Part shown: one piece after another, positions 6,907 through 13,934 of the stretch
Layout of the letters: every line of letters begins with the position of its first letter
Position numbering within the stretch: the first letter of the stretch is position 1
Assembly (NCBI GenBank): GCA_031282285.1
Contig: JAITEA010000219.1
Span: forward strand, 1 to 16,759
Direction of reading: 5' to 3'
Length of the DNA: 16,759 nt
DNA from: Helicobacteraceae bacterium
Lineage (GTDB): Bacteria > Campylobacterota > Campylobacteria > Campylobacterales > SZUA-545
Program-made: the position numbers and the translations under genes
Notes under the pieces: model-generated
The model's input: only the letters and a program-made list of their open reading frames with translations
Database searches by the model: none
Told to the model about the DNA's origin: nothing

Positions 6907-7244
6907 TGGATTGGGGCAAAGTCGTATATGTGTTTTTTACGCTGATGGGGCTGACTACTGCGGCAAGCTTTTTATACCACAACGATCCCGTCTATCTCTA
7001 CATAGCCACGGGCGTAAATCTGATCTCCACGCTGTTAAAAGTCGGCGTGCGCAATCTGCTTTCCGCGGAGCTTATGGCTTCGTCGCTGGTGGCGGATCTG
7101 CATCTGATTCCGGCGTTTTTTACGCTGATGTTCAGCCAAAACCTATCGGCTACGATCGCGCTTACCATAGGCGCGGTGATCGCCAATATCGTAACGGTGG
7201 TGCTGATGCTGATCGAATCGTTCAAGATTAAAGAAGAGCTGTAG
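6906..7244 (+). CDS. small membrane protein next to secF (DUF6394-like)
   Basis: A 112-residue, very hydrophobic protein of unknown function. It begins Met-Asp-Trp-Gly-Lys-Val-Val-Tyr-Val-Phe-Phe and has about four membrane segments (roughly 5-24, 28-46, 58-78 and 82-105). The polar pieces between them are short, and the end is charged (Lys-Ile-Lys-Glu-Glu-Leu). I associate this size, start and position between secF and leuS with an uncharacterised family conserved in Campylobacterota (DUF6394). That assignment is from memory and untested. It overlaps secF by one base and touches leuS with no gap, so it is made along with SecDF. A supporting role in membrane protein insertion or export is a guess from position only. 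Confidence 0.85.
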   Translation: MDWGKVVYVFFTLMGLTTAASFLYHNDPVYLYIATGVNLISTLLKVGVRNLLSAELMASSLVADLHLIPAFFTLMFSQNLSATIALTIGAVIANIVTVVLMLIESFKIKEEL

Positions 7245-9689
7245 ATGCAACCTTACTCGCCCGCGCAGATCGAAGCAAAATGGCAAAAGCTCTGGGAGGA
7301 GCGCGACGCCTTTGAGCCGCAAGGCGGCGACAAGCCCAAAAAGTATATTTTGAGTATGTTCCCCTATCCTAGCGGGCGGATACATATGGGGCACGTGCGC
7401 AACTACGCCATCAGCGACGCTTTCGCCCGCAAGTACCGCTCGCTGGGATTTGACGTGCTGCATCCGATGGGGTGGGACAGCTTCGGTATGCCCGCCGAGA
7501 ACGCGGCGATCAATCGCGGCGTTCATCCCAAGCGCTGGACATACGACAATATTGATCAGATGCGCGGCGAGTTGAAACGGCTGGGGCTTAGCTTCGCGTG
7601 GAAGCGCGAGGTCGCCACCAGCGATCCTATCTACACCAAGCACGAACAGGCGCTGTTTATCGATCTGTGGAATATGAAGCTGATCGAGCGCAGAACGGGG
7701 TTGCTGAACTGGTGTCCGCACGATCAGACCGTGCTGGCAAACGAGCAGGTGATCGACGGCAAATGCTGGCGGTGCGACACGCCCGTCGTACTCAAAGAGA
7801 TGGGGCAGTACTACCTGAACATCACCAAATACGCGCAGGAGTTGCTAGACGGGCTGAAACAACTCGAGGGCAAATGGCCTAATCAGGTGCTGACGATGCA
7901 GGAAAACTGGATCGGGCGAAGCGAGGGGCTGGAGTTTGATTTCGCGCTTGATAGCGCGTCAATCGCCAGACTTGGCGGCGCGATCGAGCGTTTTTCGGTC
8001 TTTACCACCCGCGCCGATACGATCTTCGGCGTTACCTACTGCGCCCTCGCTCCCGAACACCCGATCGTCCGCGCTTTGCAGCAAGCCAAAGCGCTCTCCA
8101 AAGACGAGCTAAACTGGCTGGAAACCATTCAGCGCGCGCCGACCAAAGATCGCGCCGCGCTTAGCAAAGAGGGGATCGCGCTTGGCTTAAACGCGATCCA
8201 TCCGCTGACTAGAAAACCGGTCGCGATCTGGTGCGCCAACTTCGTTTTGGGCGAATACGGCAGCGGCGCGGTGATGAGCGTCCCCGCGCACGATACGCGA
8301 GATTACGAGTTCGCGCGGCAGTACAATCTGCCAATTATCCGCGTTATCGCGCCCAAAGAGGGCGAAGCGCCCGAAAGCGGCGCCTTTACAGAATACGGCG
8401 TTTTGCAAAACTCCGCCGAGTTTAGCGGCTTGAGTAGCGAGGAGGCAAAGAGCCGGATCGCCGCGCGTTTCGAGGCGCTTGGCGCCGGCAAGAGCGCCGT
8501 TAATTACAGGCTCAAGGATTGGGGCATTTCGCGCCAGCGCTACTGGGGCGCGCCCATTCCGCTGATCGCGTGCGATCATTGCGGGATCGTGCCGGAGGAT
8601 AAGCAAAATCTGCCCGTTACCCTGCCCGACGACGCGGTTATCAGCGGCGAAGGCAGCCCGCTGGAGCGTCATCCGACCTTCAAAAACGCGATCTGCCCCA
8701 GATGCGGCGCCAAAGCGCGGCGCGAAACCGACACGATGGACACTTTTGTCCAGTCAAGCTGGTATTTTCTGCGTTATACGACGGCGCCCGAGTTGTGGGA
8801 GAAGCTCCCATTCGACAGGCAAAGCGCGGATCGCTATATGCCCGTCGATCTATACATAGGCGGCATCGAGCACGCCATCTTGCACCTGCTGTACGCGAGG
8901 TTTTTCACAAAGGCTTTGCGCGACGCGGGGCATATAGCGATCGACGAGCCGTTCAGCGCGCTTTTGACGCAAGGTATGGTGCTGAAAGACGGCGCTAAGA
9001 TGAGCAAATCCAAAGGCAACACGGTCGATCCCGACGATATGATAAGCCGTTTCGGCGCGGACGCGACGCGTATGTTTATCCTTTTCGCCGCGCCGCCCGC
9101 CAAGGAGCTGGAGTGGAACGACAACGCGCTGGAAGGTTGTTTTCGCTTTCTCAACCGCCTCTGGAACAACGCCGAAAAGGTAACGATCTGCGGCTTGCCG
9201 CTTATGGATCATAGCCCGCTGACCAAAGCCGAAAAGCTGGCGAGGCGCAAGGTGTACGAGGCGGCGCAAAAGAGCGAGGAGGTCTTTGGCAAAACCTACG
9301 CTTTCAATACCTTGATCGCCGCGTGTATGGAAGCGCTAAACGCCCTGCAGGATCAAGACAACGAGGAGGTGTGGAGCGAGGGCTATTTCGTGTTGCTGAC
9401 GCTGCTCGAGCCGATCGCGCCGCATATCTGCGCGGAGCTTTCGCAGCGGCTATTTACGCGCGAGGTTTTTACGCCCGTTACGATCCCCGAAGGCGTCTTT
9501 GAGCAAGAGAGCGTTACCTACGCGATCCAGATTAACGGCAAACTGCGCGGCGAGTTTGAGACGCCCCTCGGCGCGGGCGACGAAGCGATTATCGCCGCGG
9601 CTAAAGCCAAACTTGGCGATCGCTTAAGCGGCGAGATCGTGAAAACCATCGTCGTGCCGCGCAAGCTGGTGAGCTTCGTAGTCCGATGA
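7245..9689 (+). CDS. leuS: leucyl-tRNA synthetase
   Basis: A cytosolic class Ia enzyme that charges tRNA-Leu with leucine. At 814 residues it is of normal bacterial length. Visible marks are the HIGH-type motif His47-Met-Gly-His50 after Pro-Tyr-Pro-Ser-Gly-Arg-Ile and the CP1 editing domain with Thr-Thr-Arg-Ala-Asp-Thr-Ile-Phe-Gly. Two cysteine pairs are also present: Cys-x-x-Cys in Cys-Trp-Arg-Cys, and Cys-Asp-His-Cys with Cys-Pro-Arg-Cys. The [11 protein letters not shown] motif and Lys585-Met-Ser-Lys-Ser589 follow. The ATG stands directly after the previous stop (TAGATG), and the stop overlaps lptE by four bases (ATGA). It is a housekeeping passenger in an envelope operon. Confidence 0.98.
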   Translation: MQPYSPAQIEAKWQKLWEERDAFEPQGGDKPKKYILSMFPYPSGRIHMGHVRNYAISDAFARKYRSLGFDVLHPMGWDSFGMPAENAAINRGVHPKRWTYDNIDQMRGELKRLGLSFAWKREVATSDPIYTKHEQALFIDLWNMKLIERRTGLLNWCPHDQTVLANEQVIDGKCWRCDTPVVLKEMGQYYLNITKYAQELLDGLKQLEGKWPNQVLTMQENWIGRSEGLEFDFALDSASIARLGGAIERFSVFTTRADTIFGVTYCALAPEHPIVRALQQAKALSKDELNWLETIQRAPTKDRAALSKEGIALGLNAIHPLTRKPVAIWCANFVLGEYGSGAVMSVPAHDTRDYEFARQYNLPIIRVIAPKEGEAPESGAFTEYGVLQNSAEFSGLSSEEAKSRIAARFEALGAGKSAVNYRLKDWGISRQRYWGAPIPLIACDHCGIVPEDKQNLPVTLPDDAVISGEGSPLERHPTFKNAICPRCGAKARRETDTMDTFVQSSWYFLRYTTAPELWEKLPFDRQSADRYMPVDLYIGGIEHAILHLLYARFFTKALRDAGHIAIDEPFSALLTQGMVLKDGAKMSKSKGNTVDPDDMISRFGADATRMFILFAAPPAKELEWNDNALEGCFRFLNRLWNNAEKVTICGLPLMDHSPLTKAEKLARRKVYEAAQKSEEVFGKTYAFNTLIAACMEALNALQDQDNEEVWSEGYFVLLTLLEPIAPHICAELSQRLFTREVFTPVTIPEGVFEQESVTYAIQINGKLRGEFETPLGAGDEAIIAAAKAKLGDRLSGEIVKTIVVPRKLVSFVVR

Positions 9690-10180
9690 AAGCCCCGTTA
9701 GCCGCCCTCTGCCTCTGTCTGCTGTTTGGCTGCGGCTACAAGAGCGCCTCGTTCTATACCCGCGAGGCGCTGGGCGATAAGGTATTCGCCGACATTCAGG
9801 TCAATCGCGACGATCCGCAAAGCGCGCCTATCTTGATCGACGCGCTCAACAGGGCGATTGTGGCGCGTTTTGGCAAACGGCTGGTTTCAAGAGATGAAGC
9901 CGATACCACCATCGAGATTATCGACGGCTCCTACGCCGTATCGTCGCTGCAAAAAGACGCGGACGGCTTTACGATCCTCTATCGATCGAGCGTCGCTATG
10001 AGCGTCGTCGTCAATAGCCCCAAACTGAAAAATCGCCGGTTTCGCGCCAGCGGCGATCACGACTTTGCCGTAGAGCCCAGCTCCGTTTTAAGCGACGCGG
10101 CTAAGAACGAAGCGGCGAGAGAGGCGGCGCTCAAGGCGCTGGATATGCTGATCTCCAATCTGACGATGCTTGGACGCTGA
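9686..10180 (+). CDS. lptE: LPS assembly lipoprotein LptE
   Basis: A 164-residue outer-membrane lipoprotein. A short hydrophobic signal peptide ends in a lipobox, Leu-Leu-Phe-Gly-Cys16, so Cys16 would be lipidated. The mature part begins Cys-Gly-Tyr-Lys, as in most LptE proteins, and has the small alpha/beta layout of the family. LptE plugs LptD and helps insert lipopolysaccharide into the outer leaflet. Sequence similarity in this family is low, so the call rests on size, lipobox, the Cys-Gly-Tyr start and its known place after leuS in Campylobacterota. The start overlaps leuS (ATGA) and the stop shares one base with the next start. Its own maturation would need Lnt, encoded divergently. Confidence 0.82.
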   Translation: MKAPLAALCLCLLFGCGYKSASFYTREALGDKVFADIQVNRDDPQSAPILIDALNRAIVARFGKRLVSRDEADTTIEIIDGSYAVSSLQKDADGFTILYRSSVAMSVVVNSPKLKNRRFRASGDHDFAVEPSSVLSDAAKNEAAREAALKALDMLISNLTMLGR

Positions 10181-11550
10181 TGTCGCTGTCGGAAACCATC
10201 AAAAACACGCTCGCCGTCTTTAAGGAGACTAAAGAGCCGATCACGCCCGATAACTACCAGCGCGTTTTTTGCAGAGAGGCAAAAAAGCTGGGGGTCGCTC
10301 TGCCCGACTGCAACTTTATCAAGCGATCGGTAGCCAATCTCGCGCCGCCTATACAGATCGAAGCCGAAGCCTACCGCATACGCACCAAAGAGGAGCTGGT
10401 CGTCTTTCTGACCTCTAGGCTAAACCGCGCCGTGAACGCGGGCAAAGCCGACGCCTTCGCGCTGGCTTCGTCGATTGTCCGCAGCCTGCTTGTCGTTATA
10501 CGCAATCTCGATCCCGACAACCTAAGCGCCGAAGCGGATTTCTCGCTGGAGCGCGATATATCGCACCCGCTGATCTTGCAAGACGAGAAACGCCGCTGGA
10601 ACAGGATCGAGACGCAGTTAAACGCCTCCGGCGCGACGCGTTCCAATCTAGCGCGGACGGCGGCGCTTTTCGCGCTGGCGCTGAAAAGAGCCGTAGGCGG
10701 CGGCGAAGAGGTTAAAGCCGCGGCGTTGGAGCTGAAAAAAGAGCCTTCCTTACTAACTTCCGGCGAGTTTTTAACGCGCTTAGACGATTTGCTGCGCGGC
10801 GCTAACGCGGCGAGCGATCGTGTAAAAGAGCTTGAGGCGATGCTGAAAGAGTTTCAAGAGAACCTGAACGCGCAAAGCGCGCAAAGCGGCGAGCTGGAGC
10901 GGGCGATCGAGCAAGGCGGCGAATCTAACGAGTCGTGGGGCGCGCTTAAAGCGTCGTTTATGGAGTTTGGCAGATCGCTAAAAGAGCGCGCCAAAACGAC
11001 GGGCGCGCTGCAAAACCGCATCGCCGTTTTGGAAGAACAGCTCGCCAAATCCAAAGAGGAGGCGCTAAGCGACGCGGCTACCAAAGCGCCCAACCGCCGC
11101 GCCGTGAACGCGCGGCTGGACGACTCCGAATCGCGCTTCGAGCAAAACGGGATCGATTACGCCGCCGCGTTCTTGGAGATCGACGGCTTTGACAATCTGC
11201 TTACCGATCTGGGCATCGGCAGCTCCGAAACCGTGCTTGGAATCGTGGCGGATTTTATTTCGCAGACGCTGCCGCCAAACGCCGTTTACGGGCATTATGT
11301 GGGGCACGCCTTTTTGGCGCTGTTCTCCGCGCCGTCCAAAGCGGAACTGGAGGCGGCGCTAAGCGCGATCGTCTCAAAGATGGCGGCTAAGCGGTTTCTA
11401 TACGAAAGCCGATCGTTTGCCGTAACGCTCAGCGTCGGCGCGGCGCTAAGGTCAAAGAGCAAAAACGCCGCCGACTGCCTCAGCGCGGCGGACGCCTCTT
11501 TGAGGCTGGCAAAGTTAAGCGGCGGCAACGGCTTCAAGGCGGCTTTGTGA
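10180..11550 (+). CDS. GGDEF-fold protein with destroyed active-site motif
   Basis: A 456-residue, apparently cytosolic protein. No signal peptide or membrane segment is visible. Residues 1-200 are mostly helical and unrecognised, and about 205-310 look like coiled coil (rich in Glu, Leu, Lys and Gln). About 308-456 follows the GGDEF fold: Ala-Pro-Asn-Arg-Arg-Ala-Val (usually GLPNRRA), Phe-Leu-Glu-Ile-Asp-Gly-Phe-Asp-Asn-Leu (usually DIDxFKxIND), Val-Thr-Leu-Ser-Val-Gly-Ala-Ala, and a C-terminal Ala-Asp-Ala-Ser-Leu. Where the GG(D/E)EF signature belongs (nt 11299-11313) it reads Val374-Gly-His-Ala-Phe378, so cyclic-di-GMP synthesis is very unlikely. It may bind nucleotide or a partner, or only form a scaffold. 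I recall relatives at this position in other Campylobacterota, with nothing between lptE and folC in H. pylori. Neither point is tested. It overlaps folC by four bases (GTGA). Confidence 0.8.
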   Translation: MSLSETIKNTLAVFKETKEPITPDNYQRVFCREAKKLGVALPDCNFIKRSVANLAPPIQIEAEAYRIRTKEELVVFLTSRLNRAVNAGKADAFALASSIVRSLLVVIRNLDPDNLSAEADFSLERDISHPLILQDEKRRWNRIETQLNASGATRSNLARTAALFALALKRAVGGGEEVKAAALELKKEPSLLTSGEFLTRLDDLLRGANAASDRVKELEAMLKEFQENLNAQSAQSGELERAIEQGGESNESWGALKASFMEFGRSLKERAKTTGALQNRIAVLEEQLAKSKEEALSDAATKAPNRRAVNARLDDSESRFEQNGIDYAAAFLEIDGFDNLLTDLGIGSSETVLGIVADFISQTLPPNAVYGHYVGHAFLALFSAPSKAELEAALSAIVSKMAAKRFLYESRSFAVTLSVGAALRSKSKNAADCLSAADASLRLAKLSGGNGFKAAL

Positions 11551-12686
11551 TCGCGCTTAAAGAGTTTTTGCAAAACAAGGGCGAAGCCTACTCCAATATC
11601 GACATAGAGCGAATGCCGCATTTTTGGAGCGAATGCGCTTATCTGTTTTCGCCCCCGCCGATCGTTCAGGTTATCGGCACCAATGGCAAAGGTTCCGCCG
11701 GCAGAATCCTAGCAGAGTTCTGCCGCTCCAAAGGGATCAGGGTCGCGCACTACTCCTCGCCGCACATTACGAGGTTCAACGAGCGCTTCTGGCTCGACGG
11801 CGCGGACGCTTCCGACGCGGCGCTGGAGGAGGCGCACAAAAGAACGCTCTCCAAAATAGGCTTTAAGCGCGCCGATAGCTTAAGCTACTTTGAGTACGCG
11901 ACCATTTTAGCCATAGAGCTGTTTAGCGATCGCGATCTGGCGGTTATGGAGGCGGGGCTTGGCGGCGAATACGACGCGACCAGCGTTTTCCCGTGCGTTC
12001 TGCTGCTGGTAACGCCGATCGATTACGATCATCAGCATATATTGGGCTCTTCGATCGAGGCGATCGCCGAAACCAAGTTAAAAGCTATGCGCTCGACGAC
12101 AATCCTAGCCAAACAAAAATACGCGATCGTATACGAGATCGCCGAACATATCGCCGAGCAAAAGGGGCAAAAGCTGTTCAAAGCGCGCGATCTGGCGCCG
12201 ACCTTCGATCATTTCGAGACGAAAGAGAGCCCGCGATTTATGGCGATCAACCGCCAGCTTGCCTTCGCCGCCGCGTCTTATCTGGGCTACAATCCAAGCG
12301 TCGCACCTTTTAGGATCAACCCGATGCCCGCGAGGTTAAGCGCGATCGCGCCCAATATCCGCGTTGATGTCGGGCATAACGCCGCCGCCGCGCTGGCGAT
12401 CTTGGAGGAGTATCGCGGCAGGCAAGTAACGCTAATTTATAATAGTTTTTCAGATAAGGATTACAAGGCGATTTTGCGTATCCTGAAACCTATCGTGAAA
12501 CGGTGTCTGGTTATCCGTCTTGATCACGCCCGCGCCGCTTCGCGCGAGGCGATCGCCGCGGCGCTGGAGAACGAAAAAATTGAATGGAGCGAGTTTGACG
12601 GCGCGATTAGCGATAGCGAAACATATCTGGTATTTGGCGGTTTCAGCGTCGTCGAAACCTTTTTGAAAGCGTGGAATGCGCGATAA
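11547..12686 (+). CDS. folC: folylpolyglutamate synthase / dihydrofolate synthase
   Basis: An ATP-dependent Mur-ligase-type enzyme that adds glutamate to dihydropteroate or folate. At 379 residues it is a little short for FolC. It shows the P-loop Gly44-Thr-Asn-Gly-Lys-Gly-Ser50 and Tyr-Ser-Ser-Pro-His-Ile (the SPHL motif). Met-Glu-Ala-Gly-Leu-Gly-Gly-Glu-Tyr-Asp-Ala-Thr matches the EVGLGGRLDAT motif, and Tyr-Asp-His-Gln-His-Ile-Leu-Gly is followed by Ile-Ala-Glu-Thr-Lys. A linker with Met-Pro-Ala-Arg-Leu and Asp-Val-Gly-His-Asn matches PGRL and DGAHN of other FolC proteins. I cannot tell whether it does both reactions. The start is GTG within the previous stop (GTGA). Its 3' end overlaps the peptidase gene by 11 bases. 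Confidence 0.92.
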   Translation: MIALKEFLQNKGEAYSNIDIERMPHFWSECAYLFSPPPIVQVIGTNGKGSAGRILAEFCRSKGIRVAHYSSPHITRFNERFWLDGADASDAALEEAHKRTLSKIGFKRADSLSYFEYATILAIELFSDRDLAVMEAGLGGEYDATSVFPCVLLLVTPIDYDHQHILGSSIEAIAETKLKAMRSTTILAKQKYAIVYEIAEHIAEQKGQKLFKARDLAPTFDHFETKESPRFMAINRQLAFAAASYLGYNPSVAPFRINPMPARLSAIAPNIRVDVGHNAAAALAILEEYRGRQVTLIYNSFSDKDYKAILRILKPIVKRCLVIRLDHARAASREAIAAALENEKIEWSEFDGAISDSETYLVFGGFSVVETFLKAWNAR

Positions 12687-13647
12687 AACCACCATCACCA
12701 TAACGACGATCGACGGCTCCAAGAGCTTCACGCTGGGCGAGTTCGCCAAAGCCGCCGCCGTTTACGCCGCGATCGCGCTGCTTGTCGTTATACTGATCGG
12801 CGCTTTCAGCATCTACTTTCTAATCGGCGAGCTTGAGAACTTCGATCGCCTCAAGGAGCAGCACAAAGCGTTGCTGATGACAAGCGTTGATTTCAAAGAG
12901 GCGATAGAGGAGAGCAACGCCACGCTCTCCGAGCTTAGCGAGAAGATCGCCGATATAGAGTCCATAGCGGGGCTTTCGCTTAACGACGAGGGCAAAGCCC
13001 TGCCAAGCGATCAGATGGCGGCTAGGCTCGATCTTGCCCGCGTAGGTTTGGCTGAAAGAATGCTGACGCTAAGATTTGTCCCAAGCGGCGTACCGATCGA
13101 GTATCGCGGCACGACCAGCGATTTTGGCTGGCGCTACCACCCGCTCAGGCGCACGCAACGCGAGTTTCACACGGGCATCGATCTGCGCGCGCGCGTCGGC
13201 ACGCCCGTTTACGCCGCCGCCGACGGCGTGGTGGAGCTGACCAGACAAAATCTGTCGGTAGGCTACGGCAATATCATCACGCTCGCGCACGCCTTTGGCT
13301 TCAAAACGCTTTACGCGCACCTCGATCGCATTCTGGTAGCGCAGGGCGCTTTTATAAAAAAGGGGCAATTAATCGCCTATTCAGGCAACACAGGGTATTC
13401 TAACGGACCCCATTTGCACTATGAGGTTCGTTACCTAAACAAGCCGTTGGATCCGACCGCGTTTATGGAGTGGGATCTAAAGAGTTACGAAGCTATCTTC
13501 AACAAGGAGAAAAGAGTTCAATGGGATTCGGTAGCAAAGGGAATAGCATGGCAGTGGACACTTCTGGAACAACTATCGTCGCAAAGGGAACCAAAATTAC
13601 AGGCACCGTCGAAGTTGAATGCAAGCTCCATATCGACGGACAAATAG
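12676..13647 (+). CDS. M23 (LytM) peptidoglycan endopeptidase, Csd1/Csd2-like
   Basis: A membrane-anchored periplasmic peptidase that cuts peptidoglycan cross-links and shapes the cell. It has 323 residues: a short cytoplasmic start with Thr-Ile-Thr-Ile-Thr-Thr-Ile-Asp-Gly-Ser, one membrane helix (about 26-50), a coiled coil (about 52-100) and the LytM domain (about 137-262). The zinc and catalytic residues are all present: His165 and Asp169 (FHTGID), His215 (YAHLD), and His246 with His248 (HLHYE). It should therefore be active. Size, layout and the adjacent bactofilin match Csd1/Csd2 of H. pylori (and, as I recall, Pgp3 of C. jejuni). The last 42 codons are shared out of frame with the bactofilin gene. 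It overlaps folC by 11 bases. Confidence 0.93.
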   Translation: MRDKTTITITTIDGSKSFTLGEFAKAAAVYAAIALLVVILIGAFSIYFLIGELENFDRLKEQHKALLMTSVDFKEAIEESNATLSELSEKIADIESIAGLSLNDEGKALPSDQMAARLDLARVGLAERMLTLRFVPSGVPIEYRGTTSDFGWRYHPLRRTQREFHTGIDLRARVGTPVYAAADGVVELTRQNLSVGYGNIITLAHAFGFKTLYAHLDRILVAQGAFIKKGQLIAYSGNTGYSNGPHLHYEVRYLNKPLDPTAFMEWDLKSYEAIFNKEKRVQWDSVAKGIAWQWTLLEQLSSQREPKLQAPSKLNASSISTDK

Positions 13648-13928
13648 ACGGTACGGTTCGCTCGTCCAACATAGTTACAATCGGCTCTTCAGGCAGCCTT
13701 AAAGGCGAAGTTTTCGCCGAAAAGCTGGTCGTCAGCGGCGAGCTTGAGGGCAACGCCGATTGCTCCAATGTGGAGATACTAGCCGGCGGCAAGATGAACG
13801 GCGATCTGGTATCGTCCAATCTTATCATCGAGGCGCAGGCGGTATTTGAAGGCTACAGCAAGATTCGCGTCGCCGGCGGCGCGATTGGCAAAGGCAAGGG
13901 CGAACTGATAAAACCGCCAAAAGAGTAG
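13521..13928 (+). CDS. ccmA: bactofilin, CcmA-like
   Basis: A 135-residue bactofilin, a nucleotide-independent polymerising scaffold. In H. pylori CcmA works with Csd1/Csd2-type peptidases to set cell curvature. A short polar N-terminus (about 20 residues) leads into a right-handed beta-helix with regular Gly-spaced strands: Ala-Lys-Gly-Thr-Lys-Ile-Thr-Gly, His-Ile-Asp-Gly-Gln-Ile-Asp-Gly, Gly-Glu-Val-Phe-Ala-Glu-Lys-Leu-Val-Val-Ser-Gly. It ends with a charged tail (Lys-Pro-Pro-Lys-Glu). I chose ATG at 13521 because the length before the beta-helix then matches CcmA. AAGGAG (13504-13509) lies 11 bases upstream, a little far. An in-frame ATG at 13548, with AAAGGG six bases before it, is a real alternative, and one at 13470 would add 17 residues. 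It overlaps the peptidase gene by 127 bases and ends six bases before mfd. Confidence 0.93.
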   Translation: MGFGSKGNSMAVDTSGTTIVAKGTKITGTVEVECKLHIDGQIDGTVRSSNIVTIGSSGSLKGEVFAEKLVVSGELEGNADCSNVEILAGGKMNGDLVSSNLIIEAQAVFEGYSKIRVAGGAIGKGKGELIKPPKE

Positions 13929-13934
13929 CGCCGT

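Noticed and set aside
13470..13520. Longer bactofilin beginning at 13470
   Set aside because: The 17 extra residues only extend the overlap with the peptidase, have no good ribosome site, and make the N-terminus longer than in CcmA.
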